64,000 nt of DNA from Caprimulgus europaeus (Eukaryota; Chordata; Aves; Caprimulgiformes; Caprimulgidae), in assembly GCA_907165065.1 (NCBI GenBank), contig OU015525.1, positions 44,746,037 through 44,810,036 on the forward strand, written 5' to 3'. A program made the translations under genes and the position numbers. The notes under the pieces were generated by a model that was not told where the DNA came from, did no database searches, and saw only the letters and a program-made list of their open reading frames with translations. Shown one piece after another: positions 63,001 through 64,000 of this stretch. Within the stretch, counting starts at the first letter, position 1, and each line of letters starts with the position of its first letter.

Positions 63001-64000
63001 TCAGAGGACATTTGAGTCCCACTGCTGGGTGACAGTGGAAAGCCGTCAGCCCTGGATCTGACTAGGTAAGTGCCACCCAAGATGCTAATTCACACATATA
63101 TAGGAAGTATCATGTGATGCCCCTACAGAGGCAGCTGGACCAGTGTGGTCTATGCCTTAATTTGGAGGATGCTTTGAGAAGCGGTTTACTCCAGCTCCCG
63201 GCCTCATCTTGAAATATTTCCTGCCTCTGGTGGTATGAACCTCTTGGGCCGGAGGAGGAAAGTCTACCTCTTATCTCTCTCCCCCTTCTCCCTTTCCAAC
63301 CCCAACTGTTTCCATGGTAGAGCCAGCTGTAGCTGCTGCCAAAGAAAACAAGGTATTTTCCTACCTTAAGGGCATTCCCCTTTGAACATCAAAAGTCTAT
63401 AGCAAACAATGGAGTTGAAACAGCTTTGCAAATAGAAGGTCACAAGAATTTTTCATAATGGAAAGTATCAGACTATCTACAGGCAGGGGTTGCTTCCAGC
63501 TCACAAACAACACTACACATGCTTGCAAATACATTTCATTTTGAGCTGAACTAGTCTTTACTGAGATATTGCATGGTCTGTTACTTGAATTCATCCACTC
63601 TTTAGCCATTCTGTAATCACCTTAATTGTCAGGTCTTAAAAATAACAGAATTTTAGTTCTTTGGAAGGGGAATGCACTTACATATGGTAAGAAGCCAAGC
63701 AAACTGTAGGGTGTTCTGAAATAGCAGTTCACAAATTAAGCAGTGCACAAAGTAAGGGAAAGGAGAAAGGGCATGTGCTACTGGAGAGCTTCAGGGAGAA
63801 GAGCAGAGCATGTGATAAGCAGTTGATGGAGCTGTGCTTCACAAGCTCTAGCCAAAGGACAAATGAGCAATGCAGAGAGTCCTTGGCTGCCAGGAGCTAC
63901 TGAACCCATACTAGAGGCCTCCATGGAGAATTGGCAGGATGGGATTCAGCAACAGCAGGAGCCACATGTTGTCTGGTTTTTTGCTCTCTGCCTGCGCACA

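Noticed and set aside
63190..63230. Minus-strand RPGAGV peptide resembling the human SPIDR WPGAGV block
   Set aside because: Similarity stops after six residues, the frame hits a stop soon after, and no matching splice sites frame it.

Overview
This is vertebrate nuclear DNA, almost certainly from a bird. It is AT-rich, carries several CR1 (chicken repeat 1) LINE fragments in both orientations, and has the gene pair CEBPD-SPIDR, which are also neighbours with convergent 3' ends on human chromosome 8q11. There is no bacterial or phage content; most open reading frames here are chance or antisense shadows.

Layout. 1-7000: intergenic DNA upstream of CEBPD with no gene I can recognise, one weak LTR-like fragment and simple repeats. 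7000-9400: a CpG-rich block holding the intronless CEBPD gene on the plus strand, with inverted CCAAT box, GC box and TATA box at 7565-7598, a coding region of 345 residues at 7877-8914, and a poly(A) signal at 9375-9380. 9400-10760: a short convergent intergenic interval with a perfect inverted repeat made of two PRDM1/IRF-like sites and a MARE/AP-1 site. 10760-38515: the 3' part of SPIDR on the minus strand, for which I could place ten consecutive coding exons. Together they total 1198 coding bases, keep one unbroken frame of 398 residues plus stop, have GT-AG introns, and match the human protein as I remember it from about the middle to the C terminus. 38516-64000: no confidently recognised exon; most likely a very long SPIDR intron or introns, since the 5' half of SPIDR must lie beyond this point.

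Function. CEBPD encodes the bZIP transcription factor C/EBP delta (acute-phase response, differentiation). SPIDR encodes a scaffold for RAD51-dependent homologous recombination. The two are neighbours by conserved synteny, not by pathway. I found no convincing new multi-gene system. The items most worth a second look are the inverted PRDM1/IRF pair between the genes, two perfect hairpins in SPIDR introns, a GC-rich island at about 52.66-53.1 kb inside AT-rich intron, well-formed candidate exons at 44.8 and 51.1 kb, and an antisense open frame with a strong splice acceptor at 17.5 kb.
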